A stretch of 64,000 nucleotides of DNA from a bacterium (GCA_018816105.1 JAHIWE010000047.1:19581-83580); one strand, 5' to 3'; positions 41,572-53,213 are shown, counted from the stretch's first letter. Notes: a model not told the origin generated them from the letters alone. Numbers and translations: made by a program.

Positions 41572-43458
41572 CTATAATCCTAAAGTGATATATAAGTAGA
41601 TAAATACAGCAGTCATACCAATAAGCATGAATGCTGCATAAAATCTAACATTTGCATTTTGTATCATGGCAACTCGTTTACCAATATTTACAAAACCGAT
41701 TGATGAATTCATAACAAAGGCATCAATAATTTTTGCATCTACAACTTTATCTATAAATGTAGATAGCTTTTTTGTAGATTGCACAAATAAAATATTGTAA
41801 AGTTCATCAATATAGAATTTATTTCCAATTAATCCTGTTTCATCTTCAGGTCTACTAACATCAAAATTAGCATATTTTGCATAAGCTGCCATAATACCAG
41901 TTGCTGCTACTACAATTGATAATGCCATTAATACATATTCAGTTGTATGATCCATATGAATATGTTTTGAATGTAATTGAGAAAGCCAAGTATCTACAAA
42001 ATGATTTCCACCAAATATAGCTGGAAGATTTAAAAATCCTGCACCAATTGCCCCAAGAGCTAAAATTAATAGTGGAATAGTAATTGTTTTTGATGTATAA
42101 ACATATTGCTCATCATGTTTTGTTGGAGCTACAAACACAATAAAATACATTCTAAACATGTAAAATGCAGTTAAGAATGCTGTAAACATTGCAATGGCCC
42201 AAATCAAATATTGACCCTCTTGAAATGCAGCTGCTAGAATTGCATCTTTTGAAAAGAATCCAGAAAATGGAGGAATTCCTGAAATTGCAATAACACCTAT
42301 TAAAAAAGTTGTAGCAATTATTGGTAAACTTGCTCTATGTTGTGCAATTTTAAAAATATTTTGTTCATGGTGAAGTGCCATGATTACTCCACCTGCACCC
42401 ATGAATAACATAGCTTTAAAGAAAGCATGTGTAAATACATGGAAAAGTCCAGTTGAATAAAAACCAAGTCCAACAGCTATAAACATATAACCTAATTGAC
42501 TCATAGTTGAATAAGCAAGGATTTTTTTAATATCAGTTTGACGTGTCGCAATGATTGCTGCAAATAGTGCTGAAAATGCACCAATATAAGCAATGAAAAG
42601 TCCAATTTCTTCAATTCCACTATATAAAAAGTGAAATCTAGCAACCATATAAACCCCCGCTGTTACCATTGTTGCTGCGTGAATAAGTGCTGAAATTGGA
42701 GTTGGCCCAGCCATTGCATCAGGAAGCCAAACATAAAGTGGAATTTGAGCTGATTTTCCCATAGCTCCTACAAATAATAAGAAACCTGAAAGAACTAATA
42801 GCTCATTAGATGCATTTGCTAAATTTGCTTCAATTGATGCAAAAGATAAATCAACTTCACCTAAAGCAAAAAATAGTGTTACGACTCCAAGTAAAAATCC
42901 AAAGTCTCCAACTCTATTTGCAATAAAAGCTTTATTAGCTGCTAGTACATTTTCTTTATTCCCATAATAGAATTTAATTAAAAGATATGAACAAACTCCA
43001 ACACCTTCCCAACCAATGAAAAGAATAATTGGATTATCAGCTAAAACTAAAATTAGCATAGAAGCTAAGAATAGATTGAAATAAGCAAAAAATTTACCAA
43101 AACCATTATCACCTTTCATATAACCAATTGCATAAATATGAATTAACCAACCAACAAAAGTTACAAACATTGACATAAATATAGAAAGATTATCACCTAA
43201 AAATGCCATTTCTATATTTAGTTTATCAACATTTAACCAAGTGAAAAGTTGTTGTTTAAAGATGATTTTTTCATCATTCATTCTTAAAAATAAGTAAAGA
43301 GTGATTAAAAATGAAATAAGTGGAGTTATTGTTCCAATTAATGAGAAGTAAATATCAGATACTTTGCTCTTTTTAATATGGTAAAAATATAATAAACCAC
43401 TTAAAATAGAACCTAATAAAGGAGCTAATACAATCCATACTAATAGTGATGTATTCAT
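41572..43458 (-). CDS. nuoL: NADH-quinone oxidoreductase subunit L
   Basis: GWEGVGVCSYLLIKFYY; PLYVWLPDAMAGPTPISALIHAATMVTAGVY. Confidence 0.96.
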   Translation of the reverse strand: MNTSLLVWIVLAPLLGSILSGLLYFYHIKKSKVSDIYFSLIGTITPLISFLITLYLFLRMNDEKIIFKQQLFTWLNVDKLNIEMAFLGDNLSIFMSMFVTFVGWLIHIYAIGYMKGDNGFGKFFAYFNLFLASMLILVLADNPIILFIGWEGVGVCSYLLIKFYYGNKENVLAANKAFIANRVGDFGFLLGVVTLFFALGEVDLSFASIEANLANASNELLVLSGFLLFVGAMGKSAQIPLYVWLPDAMAGPTPISALIHAATMVTAGVYMVARFHFLYSGIEEIGLFIAYIGAFSALFAAIIATRQTDIKKILAYSTMSQLGYMFIAVGLGFYSTGLFHVFTHAFFKAMLFMGAGGVIMALHHEQNIFKIAQHRASLPIIATTFLIGVIAISGIPPFSGFFSKDAILAAAFQEGQYLIWAIAMFTAFLTAFYMFRMYFIVFVAPTKHDEQYVYTSKTITIPLLILALGAIGAGFLNLPAIFGGNHFVDTWLSQLHSKHIHMDHTTEYVLMALSIVVAATGIMAAYAKYANFDVSRPEDETGLIGNKFYIDELYNILFVQSTKKLSTFIDKVVDAKIIDAFVMNSSIGFVNIGKRVAMIQNANVRFYAAFMLIGMTAVFIYLYITLGL

Positions 43459-43769
43459 GATTTTTCCCCTTGTGTAAGTGTAGTGAAAATATCAGTATCT
43501 AAAGATTTTCTTGATCTATATAATAAAATAATAACAGATAGGAAAATAGCAGCTTCCGCAGCAGCAATTGATATAACCATAATTGTAATAACCTGAGGGT
43601 CCATATTAAAATGATATCTAGCAAATGTAACTAAAAATAGATTGATTCCATTTAGCATCATTTCTATTGACATGTAAATAACAAATATATTTCTTCTTGC
43701 AACTACTCCAATTACACCAATTGAAAATAGCATCATTGAAACAAAAGCATAAGAGGTTAATGAAATCAT
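43455..43769 (-). CDS. nuoK: NADH-quinone oxidoreductase subunit K
   Basis: SIEMMLNGINLFLVTFARY; AAAEAAIFLSVIILLYR. Confidence 0.95.
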   Translation of the reverse strand: MISLTSYAFVSMMLFSIGVIGVVARRNIFVIYMSIEMMLNGINLFLVTFARYHFNMDPQVITIMVISIAAAEAAIFLSVIILLYRSRKSLDTDIFTTLTQGEKS

Positions 43770-44293
43770 AATTGCTCTCCTTTGTTATTAATTTTAGATT
43801 TTCTTTTTTGAGCTAGAACAACTGAACCAATAAGCGCTACTAAAAGTAAAATTGAGATTAACTCAAATGCAATAATCCAGTTATTATAAAGTTCTAATCC
43901 AATAGGTTTAATTTGTCCAAAATCAGTATTAGAAATAGTTAAATCTTTTGCAGGTAGTTTTGATACAGCTTTTAAAATTAAAACATTTAAAGGTACCATC
44001 ACAATTGCCCCTATTGTTATTAATTTAAATTTATTAGGCTCTTTTGGTAAATCCTCTTCTTTGATATTTAAGAACATCAAGATGAATAGAATAAGTGTCA
44101 TAATTGCACCTGCATAAACTATAATTTGAACTAGAAATAGAAAAGTTGCATTTAAAAGTGCAAACATACCAGCAACACTTAGCATTGAAATCAAAACACC
44201 AAGTGCACTATACATAGGATTAGCATATACAATCATAGCAATAGCTCCACTAATTGCTAAAAATGCCAATGCAATAAAAAGTATATCAATCAT
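43766..44293 (-). CDS. nuoJ: NADH-quinone oxidoreductase subunit J
   Basis: VQIIVYAGAIMTLILFILMFLN. Confidence 0.94.
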   Translation of the reverse strand: MIDILFIALAFLAISGAIAMIVYANPMYSALGVLISMLSVAGMFALLNATFLFLVQIIVYAGAIMTLILFILMFLNIKEEDLPKEPNKFKLITIGAIVMVPLNVLILKAVSKLPAKDLTISNTDFGQIKPIGLELYNNWIIAFELISILLLVALIGSVVLAQKRKSKINNKGEQL

Positions 44294-44792
44294 TATTTAA
44301 ATCCTTTGATCTTTCATTTGCCATTAAAGCTTTTTTATCTAATACAAAATCTTCTCTTTTACTTGAAGTAAATGAAAATATTCCTGTGTCCATTCTAATT
44401 GCATCACAAGGACATGCTTCAACACAATATCCACAAAATACACACTCTAGTAAATCTATTTTAAACTCTTTTGGTCTTTTTTCATCAACACCATCAAATC
44501 TCTCTTCTGCTTCAATAAAAATACAATCAGCAGGACAAGCAGTTGCACACATAAAACATGCAACACATTTTTCTGTATTGTCTTCATGTTTTGTAAGTCT
44601 GTGAACCCCTCTATATCTTTCATTCAAATCATCTGGTTGAACTTCTGGATATTGCATTGTTTTTAGATTATTTACATCTTTTAAATTTTTAATAAAGTGT
44701 TTAAAAGTTGTTTTCATTCCTCCAGCAATTGCTGGAAGATATAGTTTGTCTTTGAATGATTTACCGTATCTTGGTACTACTTTTATTCCCAT
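44286..44792 (-). CDS. nuoI: NADH-quinone oxidoreductase subunit I
   Basis: two 4Fe-4S motifs CVACFMCATACP and CVFCGYCVEACP. Confidence 0.95.
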   Translation of the reverse strand: MGIKVVPRYGKSFKDKLYLPAIAGGMKTTFKHFIKNLKDVNNLKTMQYPEVQPDDLNERYRGVHRLTKHEDNTEKCVACFMCATACPADCIFIEAEERFDGVDEKRPKEFKIDLLECVFCGYCVEACPCDAIRMDTGIFSFTSSKREDFVLDKKALMANERSKDLNND

Positions 44793-44793
44793 G

Positions 44794-46077
44794 TTAATTA
44801 TTCCCCACTACTATAACAACTGCTGTTACTACGATATTTAAAAGAGCTAATGGAATAAGCACTTTCCACCCTAACATTTGTAATTGGTCATATCTGAATC
44901 TTAAAACCGTCCATCTAATCCAGATAAATACAAATGCCATCATAAAGAATTTAATTAAAAAAGTTCCAACTTGAATAACAGCTGTTGCTATATTAATTCC
45001 GTTTGTTCCAAGACCTGTTAGTAAAAATAAAATTAAAACAGCCATAATAAACAAACTTAAACCCCAAAATGCAAAAGTTAAAATTTTTGTCTCTTTTTCT
45101 CTTGATTTATTATTTCCAATCGCTCTATTATTCTTTTTCATCCATTTTGTAAGAATATATGCTTTTATTGGAAGAATAATAATTATTGCCATGATTACAT
45201 AGTTAATATTACTTTGAATTGCGTGTGTATCTAACCAAGGAACTTGATAACCACCAAAAAATAGTGTAACAATAATAGCACTTGATGCACTCATAGCAGC
45301 ATACTCACCAACTTGGAAAAGTCCAAATCTCATAGCAGAATATTCAGTATGATAACCAGCAACTAATTCAGATTCACCTTCTGCTAAGTCAAATGGAGCT
45401 CTATTTGTTTCCGCAAATGCACAAACAATAAATATGATTGCAGCTAGAGGTTGAATAAATATTCCCCACATAGGAATTACACCTAAGTAAGTTCCAGCTT
45501 GTGCATTTACCATATCTGTTAAGTGAATAGAACCATAAGATAAAATCATAGAGATAATTGCTAATCCCATTGCAGCTTCATATGAGATTACTTGAGCTGA
45601 TGCTCTAATTGATCCAAGAAGTCCATATTTACTCCCTGATGAATAACCACCTAAGATTATTCCATAAACACTAAGTCCTGCAAATGCTATAAACCACATG
45701 ATTCCCAGTTCATTTGGAAGAGCTTGCATAATACTTTCTTTTCCATCTATTATTAAAACATCAGAAAAAGGAATAACTCCAAAAGTTAAAAATGAACAGA
45801 AAAATACGATTGCAGGTGCAATTGTAAAGAAAAATTTATATCTAATATGTGAAGGAGTAAAATCTTCTTTAAATACAAGTTTTAGCATATCTGCAAAACT
45901 TTGTATTAATCCTCCAAGTCTCATAGGACCTATATTACATCTATTTGGTCCAGATCTATCTTGCATAAATCCAGATACTCTTCTCTCCCACCAAACAAAT
46001 ACAGGCACGACACCAACAGCTAATATTATAGCAAGGATGATATTTATGATTATTATAATAATAGATGCAATAGTCAT
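44794..46077 (-). CDS. nuoH: NADH-quinone oxidoreductase subunit H
   Basis: WWERRVSGFMQDRSGPNR; AETNRAPFDLAEGESELVAGYHTEYS. Confidence 0.95.
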   Translation of the reverse strand: MTIASIIIIIINIILAIILAVGVVPVFVWWERRVSGFMQDRSGPNRCNIGPMRLGGLIQSFADMLKLVFKEDFTPSHIRYKFFFTIAPAIVFFCSFLTFGVIPFSDVLIIDGKESIMQALPNELGIMWFIAFAGLSVYGIILGGYSSGSKYGLLGSIRASAQVISYEAAMGLAIISMILSYGSIHLTDMVNAQAGTYLGVIPMWGIFIQPLAAIIFIVCAFAETNRAPFDLAEGESELVAGYHTEYSAMRFGLFQVGEYAAMSASSAIIVTLFFGGYQVPWLDTHAIQSNINYVIMAIIIILPIKAYILTKWMKKNNRAIGNNKSREKETKILTFAFWGLSLFIMAVLILFLLTGLGTNGINIATAVIQVGTFLIKFFMMAFVFIWIRWTVLRFRYDQLQMLGWKVLIPLALLNIVVTAVVIVVGNN

Positions 46078-47510
46078 AGAGTTCCTTTTTCAATCATTGA
46101 TTTAAGATGTTCTATTACAGTTGTTATAGTTTCCATTTTATTGTCTTTATTCATTTTAGATATAACTTTTTGCTTAATTCCACTAGTATTTATGTATGTT
46201 CCTGATTTTTCATAAAAAGAAGATACGGGAATAGCAATATTTGAATATCCAATAGTCATACAGTGGTGAGAAAATAAAGAGATTACTTTTTTATTTTCAA
46301 GAAGATTACTGTTATTTTCGAAATAACTATTTTCAACAACAACTACTAAAGATGCTTTATTTAATTTCTCATCAAAAAATTCTTTTGTTTCGTTTATTTC
46401 TAACTCTTTAAAAGCTGCTCTATTTACAGTTCTATCAGATGTTTTTAAATAATCATCAGCAAAGTTTTCATCAAAAGTATCAGGTGAATATCCTGATACA
46501 TCAACATTTAATTTTGATGCTAAATTTTTAACATTTTGCATCTCTTCAATTGAAAGATTTGCACTTAATACAAATAAGATATTTTTATTAGTTGATAACT
46601 CTTTGAACATATTTGTAATAGTATTATCAACATTAGTTTCATTTTTATCAACAAATGGTGTTTCAAATCTATTTGTGCTTTCTTTTGTATAAGAAAGTCT
46701 TCCTTCATCACAAATAAAGTGACCATTTACACTTTTGTTTACCCTTGGTCTAAATCTAAAAATTTGGTCATCTTTATATTTTTCTTTTCTATGATCAACA
46801 TAAATATTACAACCCTTTGAACAACCATTACAAATTGCATCAAATGATTCTAAGAACCAAACTCTTTGTTTAAATCTGAAGTCTTTATTTGTTAATGCCC
46901 CAACAGGACAAATATCAATAACATTCATAGCATAAGGATTATCAAGTGGCTTTCCAGGGAAAGTTCCAATAACTGAATGATCAGCTCTACTGATTACTCC
47001 TAGCTCATTTGTTTTTGTAATTTGTGAACAAAATCTTACACATCTAGTACAAAGTACACATCTTTCTTGGTCAAGCATTACATTAGAGCCTAAATCAACT
47101 CTTTTTCTTGCATGATTTTTTGTATTAACATTTACTCTAGAATCATAAAAACCTGATTCCATATAATAATCTTGAAGTTTACACTCTCCTGCTTGGTCAC
47201 AAGTAGGGCAGTCTATAGGATGATTTACAAGTTGAAGTTCAAGAATATCTCGTCTTACTTTTTCAATATTTTCACCTTGAGTTCTTACAATCATCCCATC
47301 TTTTACAGGTGTGTCACAAGCAATCTGAGGTCTTTTTTGACCTTCAATTTCAACCATACACATTCTACAGTTTCCATCTTTACCAAGGGCTTGATGATAA
47401 CAAAAATGAGGAATATGGATATTTTCATCCAATAATTTGTCAATTAGCAAGCTACCTTTAGCAGCTTGCATTTGTGCTCCATTGATTGTAATATTTACAA
47501 TTTCACTCAT
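46074..47510 (-). CDS. nuoG: NADH-quinone oxidoreductase subunit G (short form)
   Basis: GNCRMCMVEIEG 2Fe-2S; HPIDCPTCDQAGECKLQDY; CVLCTRCVRFC; only 478 aa. Confidence 0.9.
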   Translation of the reverse strand: MSEIVNITINGAQMQAAKGSLLIDKLLDENIHIPHFCYHQALGKDGNCRMCMVEIEGQKRPQIACDTPVKDGMIVRTQGENIEKVRRDILELQLVNHPIDCPTCDQAGECKLQDYYMESGFYDSRVNVNTKNHARKRVDLGSNVMLDQERCVLCTRCVRFCSQITKTNELGVISRADHSVIGTFPGKPLDNPYAMNVIDICPVGALTNKDFRFKQRVWFLESFDAICNGCSKGCNIYVDHRKEKYKDDQIFRFRPRVNKSVNGHFICDEGRLSYTKESTNRFETPFVDKNETNVDNTITNMFKELSTNKNILFVLSANLSIEEMQNVKNLASKLNVDVSGYSPDTFDENFADDYLKTSDRTVNRAAFKELEINETKEFFDEKLNKASLVVVVENSYFENNSNLLENKKVISLFSHHCMTIGYSNIAIPVSSFYEKSGTYINTSGIKQKVISKMNKDNKMETITTVIEHLKSMIEKGTL

Positions 47511-47544
47511 ATATTATCCCCTTACCCTTAAGTTTTGATTTTTC

Positions 47545-48831
47545 TTAGTTACCTGTATATAATTGTCTTGGTCTTGCAATTTTATGTTTTGGATCTTGTT
47601 TTAATTCAGACCATTGAGCTAACCATCCTGGAGTTCTACCAATAACAAAGATTGGAGTAAACATTGCAGTTGGAATTCTAAGAGCTGTTAAGATAACACC
47701 TGAATAGAAGTCAATGTTTGGATATAAACCTCTTTCAATAAAGTATTCATCACTTAATGCAGCTTTTTCAACAGCAGCAGCAATATCAAGTAATTTAGAA
47801 TCAAGTTTTAACTCTTCTCTTAATTTATCTTGTAATCCTTTTAAAGTTTCAGCTCTTGGATCTCTATTTTTATAAACTCTATGTCCGAATCCCATTAATC
47901 TGAAGGGGTCATTTCTATCTTTTGCTTTAGCAATATAAGTTGGTACATTTTTAACATCACCAATTAATCTTAATTGATCCATTACTTTTTCATTTGCACC
48001 ACCATGAGCAGATCCCCATAATGCAGAAATTCCAGAAGCAATAGCAACATAAGGGTGAGCTTCAGTTGAACCTACGTTTCTTACAGTTGTAGTAGATGCA
48101 TTTTGTTCATGATCAGCATGTAAAGTTAAAATTGCATCAAGTGCATCAATTTCAACTTGTTTAATTTCATCATTAACACCATCACCTAAATATCTCATTT
48201 TACCACCTGGATAAGCTCTTAACATATACAAGAAGTTTTCAGTGAAGTATTTATTTACATCTGGATAAATTAGTGGAGTACCAATTGAATTTCTATAAGC
48301 CATCGCTGCAATAACAGGCATTTTAGCTAAAATTCTTCTTCTCATAATTTTGAATTGTTCTTCATCTTCTAAATGTAGGTGATCTTTATAAAATGCAGAT
48401 AAAGCCATTGTTGCAGCTCCCATTGTTGCCATTGGGTGAGCACCATCTGGTAATGCATCAAATAATCTAATGATACCTTCATTTAAGAATGATCTATGTC
48501 TAATTTCTAAATCAAAGTTTTTAGAAGCTTGTTCAGTTGGAAGTTTCCCTCTCATTAATAAATAAGAAACATCTAAGAAAGAGTGTTTACCAGCAAGATC
48601 AGCAATATCATATCCTCTGTATCTTAACTCTGAATTTTCACCATCAATAAAAGTGATTTTTGATTCACAAGATGCAGTTGAAGTATAACCTGGGTCATAT
48701 GTAAACATTCCTGAATCTTTGTAAAATGTAGAAATATCTACAACGCTTGGTCCTCTTGTACCATCAATAATATTATATTCATATTGTTTACCACTTCTAT
48801 TATCTGTTAATGTCATTGTATTTTTAGCCAT
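47545..48831 (-). CDS. gltA: citrate synthase (type II-like)
   Basis: GSAHGGANEKVMDQL, MGFGHRVYKNRDPRA; start reassigned to MAKNTMTL (48831) with GGAG RBS. Confidence 0.93.
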   Translation of the reverse strand: MAKNTMTLTDNRSGKQYEYNIIDGTRGPSVVDISTFYKDSGMFTYDPGYTSTASCESKITFIDGENSELRYRGYDIADLAGKHSFLDVSYLLMRGKLPTEQASKNFDLEIRHRSFLNEGIIRLFDALPDGAHPMATMGAATMALSAFYKDHLHLEDEEQFKIMRRRILAKMPVIAAMAYRNSIGTPLIYPDVNKYFTENFLYMLRAYPGGKMRYLGDGVNDEIKQVEIDALDAILTLHADHEQNASTTTVRNVGSTEAHPYVAIASGISALWGSAHGGANEKVMDQLRLIGDVKNVPTYIAKAKDRNDPFRLMGFGHRVYKNRDPRAETLKGLQDKLREELKLDSKLLDIAAAVEKAALSDEYFIERGLYPNIDFYSGVILTALRIPTAMFTPIFVIGRTPGWLAQWSELKQDPKHKIARPRQLYTGN

Positions 48832-48859
48832 AAGTTTCTCCTGTTTATTAAGTTTAGTT

Positions 48860-50119
48860 TTAGTTTTTAAAATATGTTTTGAATTCATGTGGGAATTTTT
48901 TTACAATACTTTCGATAATATCTTTTACCGCTGGTGCAAATACGCAAATTGTTTTACCATTCATTGTACTACACACATCAAGTATTGTATTTAAATCTTC
49001 ACTTGAACCATCTCCACATAAGATTTTTTCCAAAATCTTATCAATCCAGCCTGTTCCTTCCCTACAAGGTGTACACTGACCGCATGATTCATGGTGATAA
49101 AATTCAATCAAATTCTTAGCTACATCAACCATAGATGTATCTTCATCAATAACTATCATTCCTCCTGTACCTAAAGTTGAACCAATATCCCACATAGATT
49201 CATAATCCAAAACAGCTTGTTCTACTTCTTGGGCTGTTAGAATTGGACATGATGAACCTCCTGGAATAATTGCTTTTAATTTTTTCCCTTCAATCATTCC
49301 CCCACCTAGAATGTTTAGAAAATCAATCATTTTATTTCCATATGCCATTTCATAAACACCTGGATTTTTCACAGGTCCTGAAATTGCAAATAGCATTGTT
49401 CCAGGCGATTTAGCAGTTCCATATTTTGTGTAGCCAGCAGCGCCGTTTTCTACAATATTTGGAACTGATGCAATTGTTTCAACATTATTTACAGTTGCTG
49501 GATTATCAAAGAACCATTCACACTCTTTACCGTGTGGTTTAAGCCTTGGATGTCCACGTTTTCCTTCTAATGATTCAATTAGTGCTGATTTTTCCCCACA
49601 AATATAAGCACCACCACCTCTATGAACTGTTATATCTAATTTAAAATCATATTTATTCATGATTTTATCACCAATAATGCCAGCTTGGTAGGCTTCTTTT
49701 ATCGCTTCATTTAATCTATCTGAGAAAAACTTATATTCACCTCTTATATAAATATATGCATGATGGGCATTTATTGCATAACAAGTGCAAATAATTCCCT
49801 CTATTAAAAGATGTGGGTCATATTCAAAAATTTGTCTATCTTTAAAAGTTCCAGGTTCTGATTCATCACCATTTACTATTAAATATGCAGGTCTTGGATC
49901 ATTCTTAGGCATTAATTCCCATTTAGGACCACAAGCTGCTCCCCCACCACCTTTCCCTCTTAGCCCTGATGCTGTAACTTCTGCTGTTACATCATCTGGC
50001 GCCATTGAAAAAAGTTTGTCTATAGAAGAGTATCTTCCGTTTGCAAGGGCAACTTCAAGTTTATGAGAATTTGGAATATCAAAATTTTTACTTACTATTT
50101 TTGTTATCATTTTTTGCAC
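48860..50119 (-). CDS. nuoF: NADH-quinone oxidoreductase subunit F
   Basis: GLRGKGGGGAACGPKWE, GGGAYICGEKSALIESLEG, ESCGQCTPCREGTGW. Confidence 0.95.
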   Translation of the reverse strand: MQKMITKIVSKNFDIPNSHKLEVALANGRYSSIDKLFSMAPDDVTAEVTASGLRGKGGGGAACGPKWELMPKNDPRPAYLIVNGDESEPGTFKDRQIFEYDPHLLIEGIICTCYAINAHHAYIYIRGEYKFFSDRLNEAIKEAYQAGIIGDKIMNKYDFKLDITVHRGGGAYICGEKSALIESLEGKRGHPRLKPHGKECEWFFDNPATVNNVETIASVPNIVENGAAGYTKYGTAKSPGTMLFAISGPVKNPGVYEMAYGNKMIDFLNILGGGMIEGKKLKAIIPGGSSCPILTAQEVEQAVLDYESMWDIGSTLGTGGMIVIDEDTSMVDVAKNLIEFYHHESCGQCTPCREGTGWIDKILEKILCGDGSSEDLNTILDVCSTMNGKTICVFAPAVKDIIESIVKKFPHEFKTYFKN

Positions 50120-50586
50120 TCCTTAATCAACTCATCAACTTTTTGTGTAGTTAATTTTTCATGGTAAACACCATCTAATGCAAACATTGGAGCACCACCA
50201 CAAGCACCAAGACACTCAACTTCACTTAGGTGAAATAATCCATCTTCACTTGTTTGTCCTGGTTCTATTCCAATACTTTCTTTGATGTACTTCTTAATAT
50301 CTCTTGAACCACATAACATACATGAAAGAGTTTTACATAACTCAATATGATGTTTTCCAATTGGTTTTAAATTAAACATAGTATAAAAAGTTGCTACTTC
50401 ATATACTTGAATTGGAGTTTTTCCTAATTTATCTGCCACATAAACCATAGCTTCAGGACTAACCCAAGCTTCTTGCTCTTGAACTAACCAAAGCGCTGGT
50501 AACATAACAGAATCAATAAGAGGATACCTGCTTACGTATTCTTGAAATTTTACTTCATTTTCAGGTGTAAATTTAAAACTGCTCAT
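50107..50586 (-). CDS. nuoE: NADH-quinone oxidoreductase subunit E
   Basis: thioredoxin-like 2Fe-2S ligands CKTLSC and CLGAC. Confidence 0.94.
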   Translation of the reverse strand: MSSFKFTPENEVKFQEYVSRYPLIDSVMLPALWLVQEQEAWVSPEAMVYVADKLGKTPIQVYEVATFYTMFNLKPIGKHHIELCKTLSCMLCGSRDIKKYIKESIGIEPGQTSEDGLFHLSEVECLGACGGAPMFALDGVYHEKLTTQKVDELIKECKK

Positions 50587-52220
50587 TATCTATCAAACTC
50601 CCCTGCAATAAAATTCATACTTGCCATTGTTACAACAGCATCAGCTAACATTCCACCTTCAACAATTTTCGCATAAGCGCCAAGTGCATAAAAACATGGT
50701 GGTCTACATTTAACTTTATATGGTCTTCCACTTCCATCGCTTACAATGAAGAATCCTAATTCACCATTTCCAGCTTCAGTTGAAGAATAATATTCACCTT
50801 TTGGAACTTTGATACCTTCAAATGTAAGTTTAAATTGGTTCATTAATCCTTCGATATTTCCATAAACATCTTTTTTAGATGGAAGTAAAATGCCAGGAGC
50901 ATTTACATTTATAGGACCATCTGGAAGTTCACGCATAGCTTGTCTAATGATTCTAATTGATTGTCTCATCTCTTCGAATCTACACATCATTCTGTCATAA
51001 ACATCACCATGACTTCCAATTACAACATCAAATTCAAAATTTTCATAACCATAATAAGGCTTATCTTTTCTTAAATCATGAGCAACTCCAGCTGCTCTTA
51101 AATTTGGTCCTGAGATTCCATAATGAAGTGCAAAATCCGCTTTTATAACCCCAACATCTTGTGTTCTATCATGGAAGATTTTATTATGTGCTATCAATGA
51201 TAAAGCATCTTCTATAGCTGTTTCTGTCTCTTTTAAAACAACAGCTAAATCTTCACTAAACCCATCATATAAATCAAACTCTAAACCACCAATTCTTGTG
51301 TAAGTATTAGTAAGCCTTGCTCCTGTTAATTTTGATAATAAATCATAAGCTTTATCTCTTGGTGCAAATAAATACCAGAAATTTGTAAGTCCACCTAAGT
51401 CAACCATATTTGCAGCATTACAAACAAGGTGATCGATAATTCTGCTTAATTCACCAATAATAATTCTAATCATTTTAGCTCGAGCTGTAATATCAATATT
51501 CAACATCTCTTCAACTGCTTTTGAATAACCAATATTATTTAAAATGGCACTACAGTAGTTTAATCTATCTGTATATGGAATAACCTGTGAATAAGTATGG
51601 TTCTCACAAGATTTTTCAAATCCTCTATGTAAGTAACCAATTTCTGTTACACAAGCTGTTATTGTTTCCCCTTCCATTGCAACAAAGTTTCTAATTGTTC
51701 CGTGAGATGCTGGATGTGAAGGACCTACGTTTAAAAGCATTAAATCATTAATATCTTCAGGTGTGTAACCTTTTGAAGTAAGTAATGGATTCATTTCATC
51801 CATTAAATCTTCAGTTTGAGTACAGATTTGACCCTTTGTAATTTCATAATCTTTTCTTAAAGGATGCCCTACAAATTGATGATGATTTAAAACTCTTTTT
51901 AAATTTGGATGACCTTTGAAGTTAATTCCATATTGGTCATAAGCTTCTCTTTCAGCCCAATTAGCAGAACCATATAAATCACAAAGTGTATCAAGAGTTA
52001 AAGTATTATCATCAATATATGATTTAACAGAAATTTGTTTTTTAAATGATTGATCTCTTAATATATAAACAACAGCAAATCTGCTAGGAGTAACATCAGG
52101 AAATGTTAGATAATCAACTATTGTAATATCTAAAAGAACTGCATAATTATCTTCATTTTTCAGTTTTGAAATAGTAGATTTTATATCACTTGAATCAATT
52201 AACATATCACACTTAAGCAT
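50586..52220 (-). CDS. nuoCD: fused NADH-quinone oxidoreductase subunit C/D
   Basis: NuoC N-terminus ([22 protein letters not shown]) fused to NuoD ([20 protein letters not shown]-type core). Confidence 0.94.
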   Translation of the reverse strand: MLKCDMLIDSSDIKSTISKLKNEDNYAVLLDITIVDYLTFPDVTPSRFAVVYILRDQSFKKQISVKSYIDDNTLTLDTLCDLYGSANWAEREAYDQYGINFKGHPNLKRVLNHHQFVGHPLRKDYEITKGQICTQTEDLMDEMNPLLTSKGYTPEDINDLMLLNVGPSHPASHGTIRNFVAMEGETITACVTEIGYLHRGFEKSCENHTYSQVIPYTDRLNYCSAILNNIGYSKAVEEMLNIDITARAKMIRIIIGELSRIIDHLVCNAANMVDLGGLTNFWYLFAPRDKAYDLLSKLTGARLTNTYTRIGGLEFDLYDGFSEDLAVVLKETETAIEDALSLIAHNKIFHDRTQDVGVIKADFALHYGISGPNLRAAGVAHDLRKDKPYYGYENFEFDVVIGSHGDVYDRMMCRFEEMRQSIRIIRQAMRELPDGPINVNAPGILLPSKKDVYGNIEGLMNQFKLTFEGIKVPKGEYYSSTEAGNGELGFFIVSDGSGRPYKVKCRPPCFYALGAYAKIVEGGMLADAVVTMASMNFIAGEFDR

Positions 52221-52728
52221 CTAAAATTCCTTTATACTCTTTGATTCTATCTTTTATAATTGATTCAGTATTTGCTTTTTCTTGAATTCTCATAATGGCA
52301 TCAAGAACAGCTTCAGGACGTGGAGGACAACCAGCTATATACTCATCAACAGGAATGATTTGATCAATTCCTTGTAGTGTTGTATAGTTATCATAAAATC
52401 CACCAGAACAAGCACATGCTCCCATAGAAATAACCCATTTAGGTTCGCACATTTGCTCATAAATTTTTTGTAATATAGGCGCTTGTTTGTATGAAATTGT
52501 TCCAGCAACAATTAATAAGTCAGCTTGTCTTGGAGAAAATCTTACAACCTCTGCTCCAAATCTTGATAAGTCATACTTTGCTCCTGCAACACTCATAAAC
52601 TCAATTCCACAACAAGCAGTTCCAAAAACCATTGGCCATAAAGAATAAGATCTTCCCCAGTTTACTGCGTGATCGAGTCTAGTTGTAACAATAGAATCGC
52701 CAAATTTTGATTCAACTCCTAATCCCAT
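52213..52728 (-). CDS. nuoB: NADH-quinone oxidoreductase subunit B
   Basis: [37 protein letters not shown]. Confidence 0.96.
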   Translation of the reverse strand: MGLGVESKFGDSIVTTRLDHAVNWGRSYSLWPMVFGTACCGIEFMSVAGAKYDLSRFGAEVVRFSPRQADLLIVAGTISYKQAPILQKIYEQMCEPKWVISMGACACSGGFYDNYTTLQGIDQIIPVDEYIAGCPPRPEAVLDAIMRIQEKANTESIIKDRIKEYKGILDA

Positions 52729-53081
52729 GATAGTGCCTTTTTCTTGTAGATATAAATTAATCCAGCGAATAATAGTCCCATAAAAATAAACATTTTAAAT
52801 AGACCTGCATAACCTAATTCTAAAATATTTATTGCCCAAGGAAACATAAAAATGATTTCCACGTCAAATAGTAAAAATGAAATTGCAACTAAATAGAATT
52901 TAACTGAAAATCTGATGTTAGTACCACCAACAGGGTTCGAAACACCACTTTCATAAACAGTGTTTTTTATTTTTGGATTCTCATTTTTTGGTCCAACAAA
53001 TCTTGTTAAAGCAAACACTCCAACAAGAATAAGGCCAATGGCCACAAAAATAACAGAGGCTAGAATTAATTCAGTTGACAT
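52719..53081 (-). CDS. nuoA: NADH-quinone oxidoreductase subunit A
   Basis: [41 protein letters not shown]. Confidence 0.96.
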   Translation of the reverse strand: MSTELILASVIFVAIGLILVGVFALTRFVGPKNENPKIKNTVYESGVSNPVGGTNIRFSVKFYLVAISFLLFDVEIIFMFPWAINILELGYAGLFKMFIFMGLLFAGLIYIYKKKALSWD

Positions 53082-53213
53082 TTTCTTCCCTATTTATTAA
53101 TATTAGTAAACGATTGTACACTATTTTTTTACACATTTTAAAGTTTTTCTACCTTTTATAATTGATAATCCAAATAGTGAGAAAAAAGGTAATACTTTGC
53201 TATATTATTGCTA

